A DNA stretch of 64,000 nt from Isoetes taiwanensis. Its lineage: Eukaryota; Streptophyta; Lycopodiopsida; Isoetales; Isoetaceae. The DNA is taken from positions 17,311,563-17,375,562 of the forward strand of contig JAJEKV010000021.1 in the NCBI GenBank assembly GCA_021234155.1, written 5' to 3'. The notes below the pieces were generated by a model. The model searched no databases. It saw nothing but the letters and a program-made list of their open reading frames with translations, and was not told the origin of the DNA. Shown in pieces: positions 9,708-22,611 of the stretch (position 1 is its first letter; each line of letters starts with the position of its first letter). The translations under genes were made by a program, and so were the position numbers.

Positions 9708-12090
9708 GTATCATAATAAATTTCTGTGTATTACCTTGAGATATCAATGGCAACATCGTTCTTTTGTTTAGATGTTTGTAAATGTTTCCGTTTGGTAAAT
9801 GTCCTTCTGTTCAGATTTTTATGAATGTTTCAGATTTGTAAATTGCAATTTTACTATGCTAAAACGGTTACAAGAACATTTTGGTAATTGTTAAACATTG
9901 TTGTCAAATTAAAGATTGTTGCTAATAAATATTTATCAAGTTTATTTAAAAAAAATATTGTTTATCCTTCAACTTTTTTTATGGACGATCATGGCAGCCT
10001 TCAATGGGCACCCTAGTATCCTATGGGGCTGCCACCTCAGCCCTGGTGGTACCAGTACCCCCACCACTTTGACACCTTATAACTTGAGGTGGCATTGTTA
10101 GATTGGCAAGCAATTTAGTTTTTCATATAGGCAATCTTGTTGGGCATGTTGCCATTTCATATGCATAACCATTAAAATGCTTACATGATTGCAATATTAG
10201 TTTCGCACTTAAGTGCGCAGCCAATGGACACCCTCCCCTAAAACTGAAAAAAAAAAAAAACCTTGTTGTTAAATTCCCTCCCCCCCCCGGTTAACGTATG
10301 AACATGTCATGACTATGGGCTATGATGTTAAAGATTTAGGAAGAGGAAACTAACTTCTGGGACAGAGGGTTTCTGAGGGAAACTGGCCCTAGCTGGCAAT
10401 GCATCGTAGAGTGGTGGCAGCCGCGAGCGGCACCGCCGCAAGGGCCAATTTCGCCTAGAAACCCATGGCGACCAGAGTTTCCCTCCGTAACCTATTGCAG
10501 CTGTGAACCTATCTATAGTATCACCGACCTGCAGTTGTGCCCTGGGTCGTCCATCCTGCCTTGCTTCAAAATGGTTCAATGCAATAAGTTGGTCAATTTT
10601 TTTGCAAGAAGGTTATGACATGCTTTATTTGAAATCCATGTTTGTTTAGGAGGTGAAGCTATTGCAAATTGAACATGTTGAAGCAAGTACTTCCTACATT
10701 GTATTAATAGTTTTCAAGGTATGCATTATAATGTTTTCATCTTTTACTTCTCAATGTTGTACCCATGCTTTCTATAAAGGTGTTGAAAACCAATTTCCTT
10801 TGGGATAACACAAAAACTACTTATGCCCTTCTGCATTGGCACAAATGTAAAGTTGGTCTAAGCGGATGTAACACCATGAGCCTCATGAAGAAATGCGGCA
10901 ATTGAAAGAGGGGTGTATTCAAGGTGAATTTGGTCTAAATTTCAAAAACACCATGAGAAATGGCTTAAGAAGAGACCTGACAAATCGATAGTTTATAGAC
11001 ACATACTTAAATAATACTAGCATTTCTGACTTATGCCTTAGACCGTAGAGAAGAGGCATTACTATTTTTCCACTTTGCCATGTTTTGCACCTTTCTTTAG
11101 GAATATCTGATCTAATGTCTTCCAGACTCTTTTGTCCGTCTGTATATTTTTTTGATGGGGTCTAACCGCATTATCCACATTATACTATGGTTTTCCAACC
11201 ATAGCCATGAAGTCAAAATATGTTCGACTCTAGAATCCGTTTGATCTTGTAACATTGAATAACAGCACCACCAGATTCACAAAATGCCTCTTTGAGATAT
11301 TGGACCCCTTTGCAAATTAGGCAGCATCGCGGATCTTTAAAGCAAAGTAATACCACAACTATATAAGCCATCAATATTACTAGTCAAAACAAGTGTATCC
11401 ACAAACCTTAACACATGAGTAGATTTCTCAAAGCTTAACACAGGTGCCTCTGAAGGCCTAACTGAACTTTCAATTGCATATGCTATTTATGACACAACTT
11501 GCATTAAAGGACTCGCACGTTGCACATAGCTTGAATCAAATTTGTTTAAAGGGCTAAAACTGCATACCTCAAGGCTTTGAAAGAACACCCCAATTATTCA
11601 GATTGCCCTTATTATGGCATGGTTTCTAAATTCGAAATGATACGTATGCTTAGAGCACCCATATGTTCTCTGCTCACATCTAAAAGTATGAGGAAGCGGC
11701 CATGAGATGTTAACAATATTAATGAAGTGAACTCTACAATCCATAAACACTATATAGAATCGTAGGTTGTTTGAACTTTGCATAGATGTCTTATACAAAG
11801 TTTGAGAATGATGTCTTTGTGAACAAGTTGCCCCTTATTATGGTATGATTGCTAACTTCGAATCGAAAATTATGCTAAAATCAATATGTCCTAATGTCAC
11901 AAAGTCTCTGAGATACATCCCAACTCTAACATCAACAATATAGGGAATCGATAAGTTCTAATGTCACAAAGTCTTGAGATGCATCTCAACTTAATTATGC
12001 CCGGCAATGCCACATGTAAATATGTGGGAAGAGATGCAGAAAGCAGAGGGCATTTGCTGACTACCCAGTCCTATACGAGTTGGGAAACAA
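9708..12090. other. No supported gene
   Basis: AT-rich sequence without a convincing frame. A GC-rich patch at 10360-10560 contains a short plus-strand frame starting MATRVSLRNLLQ (10466) that resembles a mitochondrial presequence but stops after 13 codons; it may be a relic exon. Homopolymer runs (A at 10247-10260, C at 10281-10288) are present. Confidence 0.4.
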
Positions 12091-12721
12091 GACAAGTTTG
12101 GATATAGTACCTGGGGAGGGTGTTTTCTTCCTCCCCTTGGGGTTTCTCTTCAAGCCCTCGAGGGAACCCTGCACGCAAGTTCTCGAGCACTTCGGTGGTA
12201 GGGAAGGCTACTGAATCCCAAACCCTACGAATTCAATAGGGTTTAAGTATCGGAGCATCAAAACAGCTCCGTTTGTTAATCCGACCGTCAAAATGGTAGT
12301 TCGAGGAAACATCCTCGAAAAGAAAAACTGGACATCCACCACACGAATGTGCCAATCCCCAAATTCCCCCCTTTCTCGACGCAAGGGCACGGCAAGGAGC
12401 AGGACAAGTTTGGATATATAGGATCTGGGGAGGGTGTTTTCTTCCTCCCCCTTGGGGTTTCTCTTCAAGCCCTCGAGAGAACCCTGCACGCAAGTTCTCG
12501 AACACTTCGGTGGTAGGGAAGGCTGCCGAATCCCAAACCCTACGAATTTAATAGGGTTTAAGTATCGGAGCATCAAAACAGCTCCGTTTGCTAATCCGAC
12601 CGTCAAAATGGTAGCTCGTGTCTGAGGAAACATCCTCGAAAAGAAAAACTGGACATCCAGTGCACGAATGTGCCAATCTCCAAATTCCCCCCTTTCTCGA
12701 GGCAAGGGCACGACAAGGAGC
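12091..12721. repeat. Direct repeat, 312-bp unit, two copies
   Basis: GACAAGTTTGGATATA begins at 12091 and 12403, and the two units are about 95 percent alike by eye. On the minus strand one frame stays open through both (12741 to 12208), so a peptide containing RGEFGDWHIR occurs twice; I see no protein family in it. The second unit abuts the truncated end of the LTR at 12722, so the block may have replaced the missing LTR end. Confidence 0.85.
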
Positions 12722-13929
12722 CATCCGCCCCTCCTGTGCACACTTTGCAGAGTAGGCTGAAAAGTGTCGGGACCGGACTGTAGCCCGCCGGATGCATAGC
12801 CAAAAGGGCTACTCCTGGGGTCATCATCCCAGTTCCGATGGGGCAGGTAGGGATCACTCCCTCCAGAGATCTACATGCTGACTCAAGGTGACTAGAGGGC
12901 CACTGCCCGTATTCGACTGAACCCACTGGAAAGTGTACACCACTTCACGGGTGTCGAGCCCATGCCTTACCCGCACTCAGTGGTAAGCCATTAGGCCTAG
13001 TCACAATGATCCCTGGTAGGCCTTACACACCAGAGGGATCGTTCAAGAGTCAGGACATGAACCTCCTTCTTAGCCAGTCTGGCCCCTTCACCCACAACCA
13101 GGTGTGGTTCTTGTACACAGGCCGAATCTATGGTGTGCTAGAGAGGCTAATCTAGGAGCATCTACTACCAAGCTTGAAGTCTCTACCCCCCTTCCCAATA
13201 CAAGGAGTTCACAGAGATACATCATCCATATACATCACAGAAGAACTAAAGAACATAGATCTAATCTATATCATAGAGTTAGGTTCTTTAGTTAGAGTCT
13301 GGTATCTACTCATCTAGAGATCTAGATAGCTGCTAAAGGCGATTTAATAGGCTAAACCTACTGATACAATGACTGGAAAACGGTTTAGACCATTAAATCG
13401 ACTACATACCTGATCCATGAGTTGCTCCTCCTGACCTGAGTTCGACCATCCTACTGAACTGCTCGAATCAAGGGAAACTAATGGTGCCATTCTCTCAGAC
13501 GGAGTCTGGGAGGCGGTTTTGACTCCTAGAGCAGCCAAAACAGAGCTCTAAAACCCTAGGAACGAAAATGGGCAAGTTAGGGTTCTCCTACTTAAATAGG
13601 CAAGGGTTGGGGCTTAGGGTTTCCAATGATCCCTTTAGGCATGTGGGATAATTGGAAATGGGCCCACTTGCCTTTAATGGCTAGGTGGCCAAATGTGCCT
13701 ACATGGAAATGTGTGCACCTAAATGTGCCCATTATGGAAATGTGTGCACCTTAATAAATGTGCATGTGCACATTAATAAGAAATGCACATACCTAGCAAG
13801 TTGCCCCCCTAGGGCTACTCACTGCTACACGCCGGGCATACACGTCGGTTGGAGGGCGTGTACGCTGCGGATTTAGAGAAAGATAAAGATACGCCCCGGG
13901 ACCGTGATAATCGTGGCCGGAACGTCACA
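12722..13929 (-). mobile_element. Gypsy-type LTR (3' LTR position), truncated
   Basis: On the minus strand the LTR begins TGTGACGTTCCGGCCACG at 13929, directly after a purine tract. From 12722 to about 13400 it is nearly identical to 34608-35280. It lacks the last roughly 410 bases (the CACA end) that the other copy keeps. A TATA-like segment (CCTATTTAAGTAGG) is near 13590-13603 on the minus strand, a plausible U3 promoter. Short frames inside (13104-13295, repeated at 34980) are LTR sequence, not genes. Confidence 0.75.
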
Positions 13930-13940
13930 TTCTCCCCACC
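13930..13940 (-). promoter_or_regulatory. Polypurine tract
   Basis: GGTGGGGAGAA on the minus strand immediately precedes the LTR start TGTGACG. This is the standard primer site for plus-strand DNA synthesis in Ty3/gypsy elements, and it fixes the LTR boundary and orientation. Confidence 0.7.
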
Positions 13941-16640
13941 TTGAAATGATGCTGTCCGCAGCATCGTGGGTCTCCCCACCTTGGAATCTTCCTAACCTGC
14001 AATCAACCTGATGCATACGATATACTACTATTATACTTACACATTTATTAAGATTACCTTAAGGTAATATTTTTAAATTATTATTACGCCATTACATTAT
14101 CAAATAACTTGTCAATTCGTAACTTCTATTAAAACAGGGTACTTATTAGTCCTCATTATTATAACATTTAGTTTATCACAATTTAACACTTTCATATACA
14201 ATTATTATTTAAGGTACTCTTCATTCCTTGCAACACATTCCAACAAAATTTGTGTTGCAAGTCCTCGCACCTTAAAATCCTGCATTAATTTTACAATATC
14301 TATAATTACATACTTACTATCTTAATTATTAGAATTACTCTAAGGTAATGTTTAAGACATTACTGTACTATTTCATTACCCAATTAACTTATCACTTCAT
14401 AACTTAATCTACGCAAGGTAATTATTAACCTTACTTAATACAACATTTAAGTTTATCAAAGTTTATCAATTTCATACAAAATTTACACTTCTAAGGTACT
14501 CTTCATCCCTTACAACACATTATGACTAAATTTGTGTTGCAAGTTTTCGTAGCTCGACCTCCTTGCCCTCCGGAGCGCTCTATTGGCCTGCAGGTCGACC
14601 TACGTTATTACTATTTTAATTATTAATAAAATTTTGGTTATATGGTGACCACCCCACCTATCTACATGGATGCATGGCTAATCTCCTACAGAGGAAGACG
14701 GTGAATCTTCCATTATGGCCGTGAGAGACGCCCTATATGCCTATATGCCGCTCATGCCTACACCTCTAGTTGCCCAAATGGAGGATATCCTTCCCGGGGG
14801 GGTGAAGGATAGATTCCTCCTATCAAAGCATATATGGGGCTAAAGGTGCCTTTCCTATCAATGCATTCCTGAATGACCTCCTTTCTCTCGAGGTCGTCTA
14901 CTTCCGTGGGACAGAAGTAGACTTTCTAATCTACCTTCCACTCGTCCAAGCGGAAACGCGGTCATGCCTACATTGACATTACACCACGCCCCTAGAGATC
15001 ACTGTAGTGGTCTCATCATCGGTAACAACGCATGCAACCCCTACCTAGCATAGGTTGCATGCGTGATTAATCTTAACTATACAAGCATTTAATCTACACA
15101 CAAAACGACATGCCTGAGCCGATTTTTGCTGGCTCCTTTAATGCATGTGATTAACATAATTACCCTAAGGTAATATTTATGAATTAACATTATCATAGTA
15201 TCGGATACATTACTTAGATAGTACAATTATATTTACTCTAATCTTTGCAATATTTAACGACTTTTAGATCGCTTATTTGAACAATAACCCCGATTTAGAC
15301 CTATTGTTACATAGACAAGGTTTTAATTATCATACACAAGAATTAGATGTGCTTCTTATTCTCTTCCTTGGGTCCCGTTACCCTTGGAAGTATATCCCTA
15401 AGATGCACTTAAGTATATTTGAATTCTATTTTCTATCTATATTTATAAGGACCCCAAGGTCATATGGCTATCCTTGGAAGGAATTGCATCCTTGCGAAGG
15501 ATTAATTAACATGCTACCTCACATTATCGTTGTTATTTAACTTATTTCCGTATGATACATATACACGCATGATAATTCCATGCAATTATTAGGATCTATA
15601 TTTAACTTATCTATAAGACACATTAAAGCTTATAATGCATGCGCACGCCTTACCTAGGCTAGAATGCATCCACCCATTGAGCCGGCGTCGAGTAATTTGG
15701 AGATGACTTGGTCGTTGCATTGCTCCCATAGTTTTGCTCCACTTCATTGGTGTAGGTAGCTACTGCGTCAGTCTCGCACGTTGAAGACCTCCTGAGCTAT
15801 CTATCTATCTATCTTGCGCTCTATTCGCTTCGGCCATTCGCTTCGGCTATCTATCTATCTATCTTGCGCTCTATTCGCTCCATTCGCTCTATTCTACGGG
15901 TCAGTCAATTCGATGCAAGTACGTTCAATCATAAGATTGAGCCCTCCCACTTTCTTCAAAAAGAAAATGGTCCTGCACCCCTTCAATGACGTTGTACACA
16001 ACGTCATATCTATTCTCTCCCCTTAAGAGGTTATATGCTTCTTACTTAGCACATTAATTTACTAGCCTTAGCTAACATATATAACCATCTAAGATGGATG
16101 CACATATTATGTTATTATTTATTTCAATATAGCTATGGGTTACCTACTTAGTTAGAACGATTCTAAACCACAAGGTTTTGTCATCATGACAATTCCTTTT
16201 GTCTCAAAAGACTATTTGATTACTATAATTCTTATTTTAGATGTACCTTGCATGTATTATTCTTTTATATTCTAGAGATTCCCCCTTTCTTAGTTATTTA
16301 GCTCTTGGAATATTCCTACCAATCGAATTGATGTCATCGTAACAAGTTGGCCGGACTTGTTAGATTACTTCTTTTCTTTCGGTTGGATTATTCTTTTGGA
16401 GGTACTAGATTTATACATGGTCAACAATTATCCTAGTAATGATTCCTTCTTAGCGAGGAGATCAATCTCACCAAGTGGTTTCAATACGTTGGATGTCTGT
16501 TAACAATCGTGTATAATTATAGTTACTCCTATGCATTTCCTTCCCAATCCTTGACGCTTAGCTCAATATTGGGGCAATCCTTTTAGCCAGAATATCTGGA
16601 AATGCCTTCTAATCCCAATATGGATGTTACCGTCCATACA
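13941..16640. repeat. AT-rich interior with diverged tandem duplication
   Basis: No gene recognised. Two diverged copies of a unit of about 280 bp occupy roughly 14010-14270 and 14290-14560 (shared AAGGTACTCTTCAT and TTTGTGTTGCAAGT). A third partial copy is near 15140-15230. A minus-strand open stretch around 14820-14930 reads like protein (VIQECIDRKGTFSPIYALI) but could not be assigned. Position behind an LTR polypurine tract makes decayed retroelement interior the likeliest explanation. Confidence 0.45.
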
Positions 16641-19600
16641 TTAACCTACTAGGCCCCATGGCCTTAGATGCTTGAGCTTGCTAGAAGCTCATCCACTCGT
16701 TGTCTGCTTGAAGTAGCAAGACGTTCTTCCGAGTCGCTCGATACTTCAGTCTCCTTGACGGTGGCTCCTCTTTGATGTAGAGGTTGACTTTGTTCGTTAG
16801 AAGCCTCGCATTGCTTGATGGTGTAGTTGATCACTTGAAATCTTCCATGCCGCTTTTCAAAAGCCTGAAGGTGGCGCCGTTGAAAAAGATCTTTCATCTT
16901 GAACTTTTTTGTCTTGGCAGCTAAAAGACGACTCTGTCGATGTCTTCGACTCCATCGATGTCTCATATGTCGAGTCCTCTTGTCGTTATCGTGTTGCCCG
17001 AAGAGTGTTGACGATGTTGATTGCTTCACCCCTGCAACTTGCATGACATCTCTTCCTTTGATCTGTTACGCTATGGGAAGGAAGGAATAACAAGGGAACT
17101 ATACATGCAAAACATATAGCTTACATAATTACAATTACTACTAGAGCTATTAGGTCTCCCTTGTGCCTCCCTTCAAGTTGCACACCTACTCCTTGGCAAT
17201 GTCATCAGTGTTCCTCCCGGTGCAATGGTGTTGACGATCTATATCCTCCTATTTGTACGTCAGCTCATACTCCGGGGTAACTTGTTGATATGCTTGGGCC
17301 CTCCGATGTTTGTCAGCTATGGCACAACACGCTTTGCATCACATTCTAATTAAAGGTGTGCTGGTCGTTGATGTTTCGACATTTCGGTCTGCCTCCTGAT
17401 CCTGTTCCTCCCTTCGTGATACTTGAAGCTATTTGGGGGTGTCTCTTGAGGCTGGGCGCGATTCCTTTGGCTATACTCCTCTGGAATTGTTCTCTTCTAC
17501 AGTTGTTCTTTGAATCGTCCATCCTTGGGTTCACCAAGTTGCATGCAAGTCCGCGTGCAAGTCATCGGCTTGCCTCGCCTCACCTAGTTGCTTCTCCATC
17601 GAGCTTCCAAACTTCCTTGTTTGATCCCCTCGATCACATGGCTTGGATGTTGTCACGTTGCGCAGTGCTATGCCGTCTTCTTGTCTTGAGGTACCCTCCG
17701 GTGACTTTGCTTGTGCTCGTCAGTTTTGATCCTCCTGTTGCCTCTAGGGAGCTCGTGGAAGAAGTCGGTTGCTAGCACTTCTCCAGCTTTCAGTTCCTGA
17801 CCTTTGTCTCTCTATGCATGTCGGCCTCTCTGGCAAGTAAAGCTTCATGGCTCTTCTCCCTGCTGGCGATGTTGTCGGGATGATAGATCCTTATATCTGC
17901 GCAGCTTGACCCTTGAGTTGAAGAAGTACCTGCCTTAGATATGCTCTTGTCGTTGAATAGCCTGGCTATTATCTTGAACTCTCTTTTTGCCGAAGGTGCT
18001 TTAGTTGCTATCCTTGTCGTTAAGGTGTCGAATGCTTCTACCTTAGGCGTTTGACGTGCCACATGTCGGAGATATGATCGGCTTCTCTCTTCTCATTACT
18101 GGTAGGAGTACCTGACGAAGCCATCATCTAGTTGTTGAAGGCATATCTCCTCGTCGCGGTGCCTTTCGTAAGTGCATCTCCATCTAATCCACGTGTCATA
18201 GCGCATTCCCCTATATTACCACAAGGTGGAATTATGGTCGTCGAGATGTTGTCTTCTTAGTTGGCTCGTTGATGTCGGGGCGTTCCTCCTTCTATTATTG
18301 AGGCCACTCGTGTCATAAGTTCGTCAAGTGTTGCTGCTGCCACAAGATGTAGTGTTGCGTCCTGACGATGTCCTGGTGCAGCGCTGATGATCTTGACATG
18401 ACTGGTATTGTCTCTTATTCTGACATTGGGTGGACGAGCTGTCTTCTACTTCAGGGCACTTCCGGAAGTGTTTGGAGTCAACGGTTTGCTTGGCCTCCGG
18501 TCGTTTCTCCCTCGTACTTGCTCTTCCATTTTGATCTTGGGCTCTATGCTTCCTCTTTTGGTAGTCGAAGTGAAGGAGCTTCCTGATCTAAGCGCTAAAT
18601 CCGTAAAACATGACTCTAAACTCATGTTTCTCCACTGTATCTGTGAGCACCCGAGATATACAATAGACATATACGCATTTACATTGGGATTTTAATTCAT
18701 CGACTTTTTCAAAACAACTACGAAGATCTACTTAATTGTTTATACTCCTTTAGGGTTTCCCCTCCTCCTATCGCGTTTGATCCTTCGTTTTTGTTGCATC
18801 TTCTTCGTTCTGGTCGACTTCGGGATTCCTTGAGATGCTGCTACTATTGTGAGCTTTATGTCTGATCCGAGCTCGTCATGCCAATTGCGAAGAGTGTTCG
18901 TCGATGTGATCCCTTGGAAAAGATGCTCCTCCTTAATGTGCATGTTCGTCGTGAGGAATGCATTGACCGCTCAACATCCTTATATGCAGTGTGTCGTTGC
19001 AGGGTTGCCGATGTGCGGTGCCATTGGTCGCTTGAGTAGGATCACCTAGCTGTTGCAGTTGGGCATTCTTGGATGTCTTCGAAGCTCTGAGATCGTGGTC
19101 GGTAGGCAGGCATTGTCATTCCTCCGCAGATTGAATTTCTCAGTGCGACTCCTGTTGCTTGGGCTTTGCTTCATTCCGAGGTGCCTATCCTGTGCCTGGA
19201 AGTGTGGTCATCTCCATTGCCCTTACCATGGCTCCTTTTGGTCGCCTTTGCGTGATTTGTATCTGCTGGCTACGTCGTCTCCTCCGTCCTTTGGGTCCTA
19301 TCCATTCGAATCTCGCACTCCTTGGCTGACGTAGTAAGGTCGTCCTTCCTTTGGTTTCTAGGTGTTTCTGGGTCCCGAATTCTTGTTCGAGCAGAATATT
19401 CTGCTCCTTGATCTTGCCCCTAATGCTGATATAGGCCTTCAAGTTAGAGATGTTCCCTGATATGCGTCTCCTCCCCTCGTGGTCTCCTGCTGGTGCAAGG
19501 GAGCTAGAAGCTCATCTTGGTCAGCCTTAGGTGCTTTGTGGTTGCCTAGCTTGGTTACTCCTTTCGTTGACGTTGCATGACATTCGCTTGAGCTGCTGGG

Positions 19601-20100
19601 CTGCAATGTCGTGGTTGTCTTCCCTCCGGTTTTTATACGCTCCCGTGTCGCCATGACTTCTCTTCTCGACGGAAGATTATGCCCTCTGGCCCTAGCTCGT
19701 GATGCTAACGCGGCATCGCTGTCTAACGTCTTCCTGCACCTGTATTTTGCTGCCTTGCATCCTTTCATTTGAACTCGTGGGCATCGAGTTGGTGAAGGCG
19801 TCGAGATCCTCTTCCTGATGTGACCTCGTCGTGGTAGCCGGGAGGTTGACACCTAGAAAATTCTTGATGCCGTTGGTTACCAATTATTCTTCCCATTTGA
19901 TGAAGATTGATGATAGGCCGGTGGTGTCCTGTTCTACTCGTTTGTCGGTTGAGGTGTTTGTCGTTGTGCTTCCCTCTCTTGGGTCTGCCTTTTCGGTCTC
20001 CTCTCCTTATCTGTCTGTACATCGGCTGGGACCTTGATGTCTTCAAGGAGTTGCGCCTCAAGCTCTTCTGTGGCTCTGGCCCACACTCACCCCGGTTTTT
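16641..20100 (-). pseudogene. Degenerate coding-like region, probable retroelement interior
   Basis: GC content rises here and several minus frames of 60-140 codons follow one another (17044-16664, 18062-17790, 19852-19439, 20061-19765). They are rich in Arg, Lys, Gln and Ser. I find no reverse transcriptase, integrase, protease or zinc-knuckle motif, so I do not assign a domain. Orientation agrees with the flanking minus-strand LTRs, and decay of a gag/pol region is the simplest reading. Plus frames in the same place are equally long, so non-coding origin cannot be excluded. Confidence 0.3.
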
Positions 20101-20279
20101 TGTCCACTGTTGAAAACATCAGTTTTGGTAGGTCTACATGTCCTGTTTTCAAAGAATCCTACATGTGGATTTGTGAAGGTATGGTTTTGTTCGATAATGG
20201 TGTTCTTTTTCAAAGGACTAAAACATCCAATCGTTGTTTTGTAGTTTCTTCTATTGTGACATGTCATTTTATAATACAA

Positions 20280-20790
20280 TCCAATCAGAGGGAAAGAGTA
20301 CTTGAATTTCTACATGTCTAATAATTCTATTGTCACATGTCTTTATAGATGTAGGAAAGAATATTTGATTCTCTACATGTCCTATACTTCCATTCACATG
20401 TCTTTATAGTAGTAGGACAGAGTACTTTATTTGCTAAGGCATTGTAGGAAAGAATACATGAATTACGACATGTGTAATACTTCTATTGTCACATGTCTTT
20501 ATAGAAGCCTGGAAAGAATACTTGATTCTCTACATGTCATATGCTTCCATGTCACATGTCTTTATAGTAGTAGGACAGAGTACTTTATTTGCTAAGGCAT
20601 TGTAGGAAAGAATACATGAATTACGACATGTGTAATACTTCTATTCTCACATGTCTTCATAGAAGTAGGAAAGAGTACTTGATTCTCTACATGTCCTATC
20701 CTTCCATATCACTGGTCTTTATAGTGGTAGGACAGAGTACTTGATTTGCTACATGTGATGCACGTGCACGATCACATGTTCTTATACTAG
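20280..20790. repeat. Tandem repeat, 158-bp unit, about 3.2 copies
   Basis: GTAGGACAGAGTACTT recurs at about 20412, 20570 and 20727. Within each unit the shorter phrase TCACATGTCTTTATAG is repeated, so the array has a half-unit substructure. No gene. Confidence 0.8.
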
Positions 20791-20849
20791 TATTCCATGT
20801 AACACAAGTTACTTCAACTACTTCAATTACTTAACACCTATTTTTGCAT

Positions 20850-22435
20850 AACGTGGCACCAACATGCCAAGGTGGCTCTAACATGCCACCTAGGCTCAAA
20901 CATGCCAAGGTGGCTCCAACATGCCACCTAGGCTCCAACATGACAAAATGGCTCAAACATGCCACCTAGGCTCCAACGTGCTCAAACATGCCACGCAGCT
21001 CCAACATGCCACCTATGCTCCAACTTGCCAAGGTGGCTCAAATATGCCACGGGGCTCCAACATGCCACCTAGGCTCCAACATTCCTAGGTGGCTCAAACA
21101 TGCCACATAGGCTCAAACATGCCATGCGTGCTCACTTAGGGTTCCAACATGCCAAGGTGGCTCCAACATGCCACCTAGGGTTCAAACATGCCAAGGTGGC
21201 TCAAACATGCCACCTAGGCTCCCAACATGCCACCTAGGCTCAAACATGCCGTGTGGCTCAAACATGCCAAGGTGGGCTCAAACATGCCACCTAGGCTCCA
21301 ACATGCCACCTAGGCTCAAACATGCCAAGGTGGCTCAAACATGCCACGGGCTCCACCATGCCACCTAGCCTCCAACATGCCAAGGTGGCTCACAACATGC
21401 CACCTAGGCTTAAATATGCCAAGTTGGCTCAAACATGCCACCTAGGCTCCAACATGCCACCGCGGGCTCTAACCCCGCCACCTAGGCTCAAACATGCCAC
21501 GCGGGCTCCAACATGCCACGCGGCCAAGGTGGCTCCAACATGCCACCTAGGCTCCAACATGCTCAAACATGCCACGCTGGCTCTAACATGCCACCTATGC
21601 TCCAACTTGCCAAGGTGGCTCAAATATGCCACGGGCTCCAACATGCCAAGGTGGCTCAAGCATGCCACACAAAGTGCCAACATGCCACCCAGGCTCTAAC
21701 ATGGCAAGGTGGCTCAAACATGCCACGGGAGCCTCTCCAACATGCCACCTAGGCTCCAACATGCCAAGGTGGCTCCAACATGCCAAGGTGGCTCAAACAT
21801 GCCACCTAGGCTCCAACGTGCTCAAACATGCCAAGGTGGCTCAAACATGCCACGTGGGCTCCAACATGCCAAGGTGGCTCAAACATGCCACCTAGGCTCA
21901 AACATGCCAAGGTGGTTCCCACATGCCAAGGTGGCTCCAACATGCCACCTAGGCTCAAACATGCCAAGGTGGCTCAAACATGCCACCTAGGGCCGCAACA
22001 TGACAAAATGGCTCAAACATGCCACCTAGGCTCCAACGTGCTCAAACATGCCACGCTGGCTCCAACATACCACCTATGCTCCAACTTGCCAAGGTGGCTC
22101 AAATATGCCACGGGGCTCCAACATGCCACCTAGGCTCCAACATTCCTAGGTGGCTCAAACATGCCATCTAGGTTCCAACATGCCACCCAGTGCTCAAACA
22201 TGCCGTGGGCTCAAACATGCCAAGGTGGGTTTCAAACATGCCACCTAGGCTCCAACATGCCAAGGTGGCTCAAACATGCCACGGGACTCCATAATGCCAC
22301 GGGCTCCAACATGCCAAGGTGGCTCAAACATGCCACCTAGGCTCAAACATGCCAAGGTGGCTCCAACATGCCATGCAGCTCCAACATGCCAAGGTGGCTC
22401 GCATGCCACCTAGTCTCAAGCATGCCACCTAGGCA
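20850..22435 (+). repeat. 19/38-bp minisatellite array, first block
   Basis: About 1.6 kb of alternating 19-bp modules, CTCAAACATGCCACCTAGG and CTCAAACATGCCAAGGTGG, with many single-base and indel variants. CCTAGG is a 6-bp palindrome recurring every 38 bp. The regular spacing keeps several plus frames open (peptides such as MPRWLKHAT), which are artefacts. The block ends in a 140-bp flank shared with the second array. Confidence 0.95.
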
Positions 22436-22575
22436 CCCCAAGTGGTGACATGGCATGCCAAGTAAGCAAGGTCAAGTTTTGACTAGGTTAAAACCAAAGA
22501 TGTCCATCTTTGGTCTTTTCATTGGGTGATGTTGGCAAATTTTAGGTGACATGGCTAGATGATGGTGACATGGAC
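22436..22575 (+). repeat. Minisatellite flank copy F1
   Basis: This sequence (AGTGGTGACATGGCATGCC ... GATGTTGGCAAATTTTAGG ... GGTGACATGG) occurs again in direct orientation at 28050-28190 (F3) and inverted at 26395-26550 (F2). F1 is cut off at about 22575, where an unrelated GC-rich segment begins. Confidence 0.85.
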
Positions 22576-22611
22576 CTTGGCCGGGCAGGCACCTCGACGG
22601 CGGCCCCCTTC

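Noticed and set aside
17346-17775. 139-codon plus-strand frame as a gene
   Set aside because: Leu/Pro-rich, no conserved motif, and overlapped by minus frames of similar quality in a probable decayed retroelement.
21168-22133. Overlapping open frames encoding Cys/His-rich repeats
   Set aside because: They arise in several frames and both strands from the minisatellite period and have no independent support.
20850-22435. CRISPR-like regular short repeats
   Set aside because: The 19/38-bp units are contiguous, with no unique spacers; it is a eukaryotic minisatellite.
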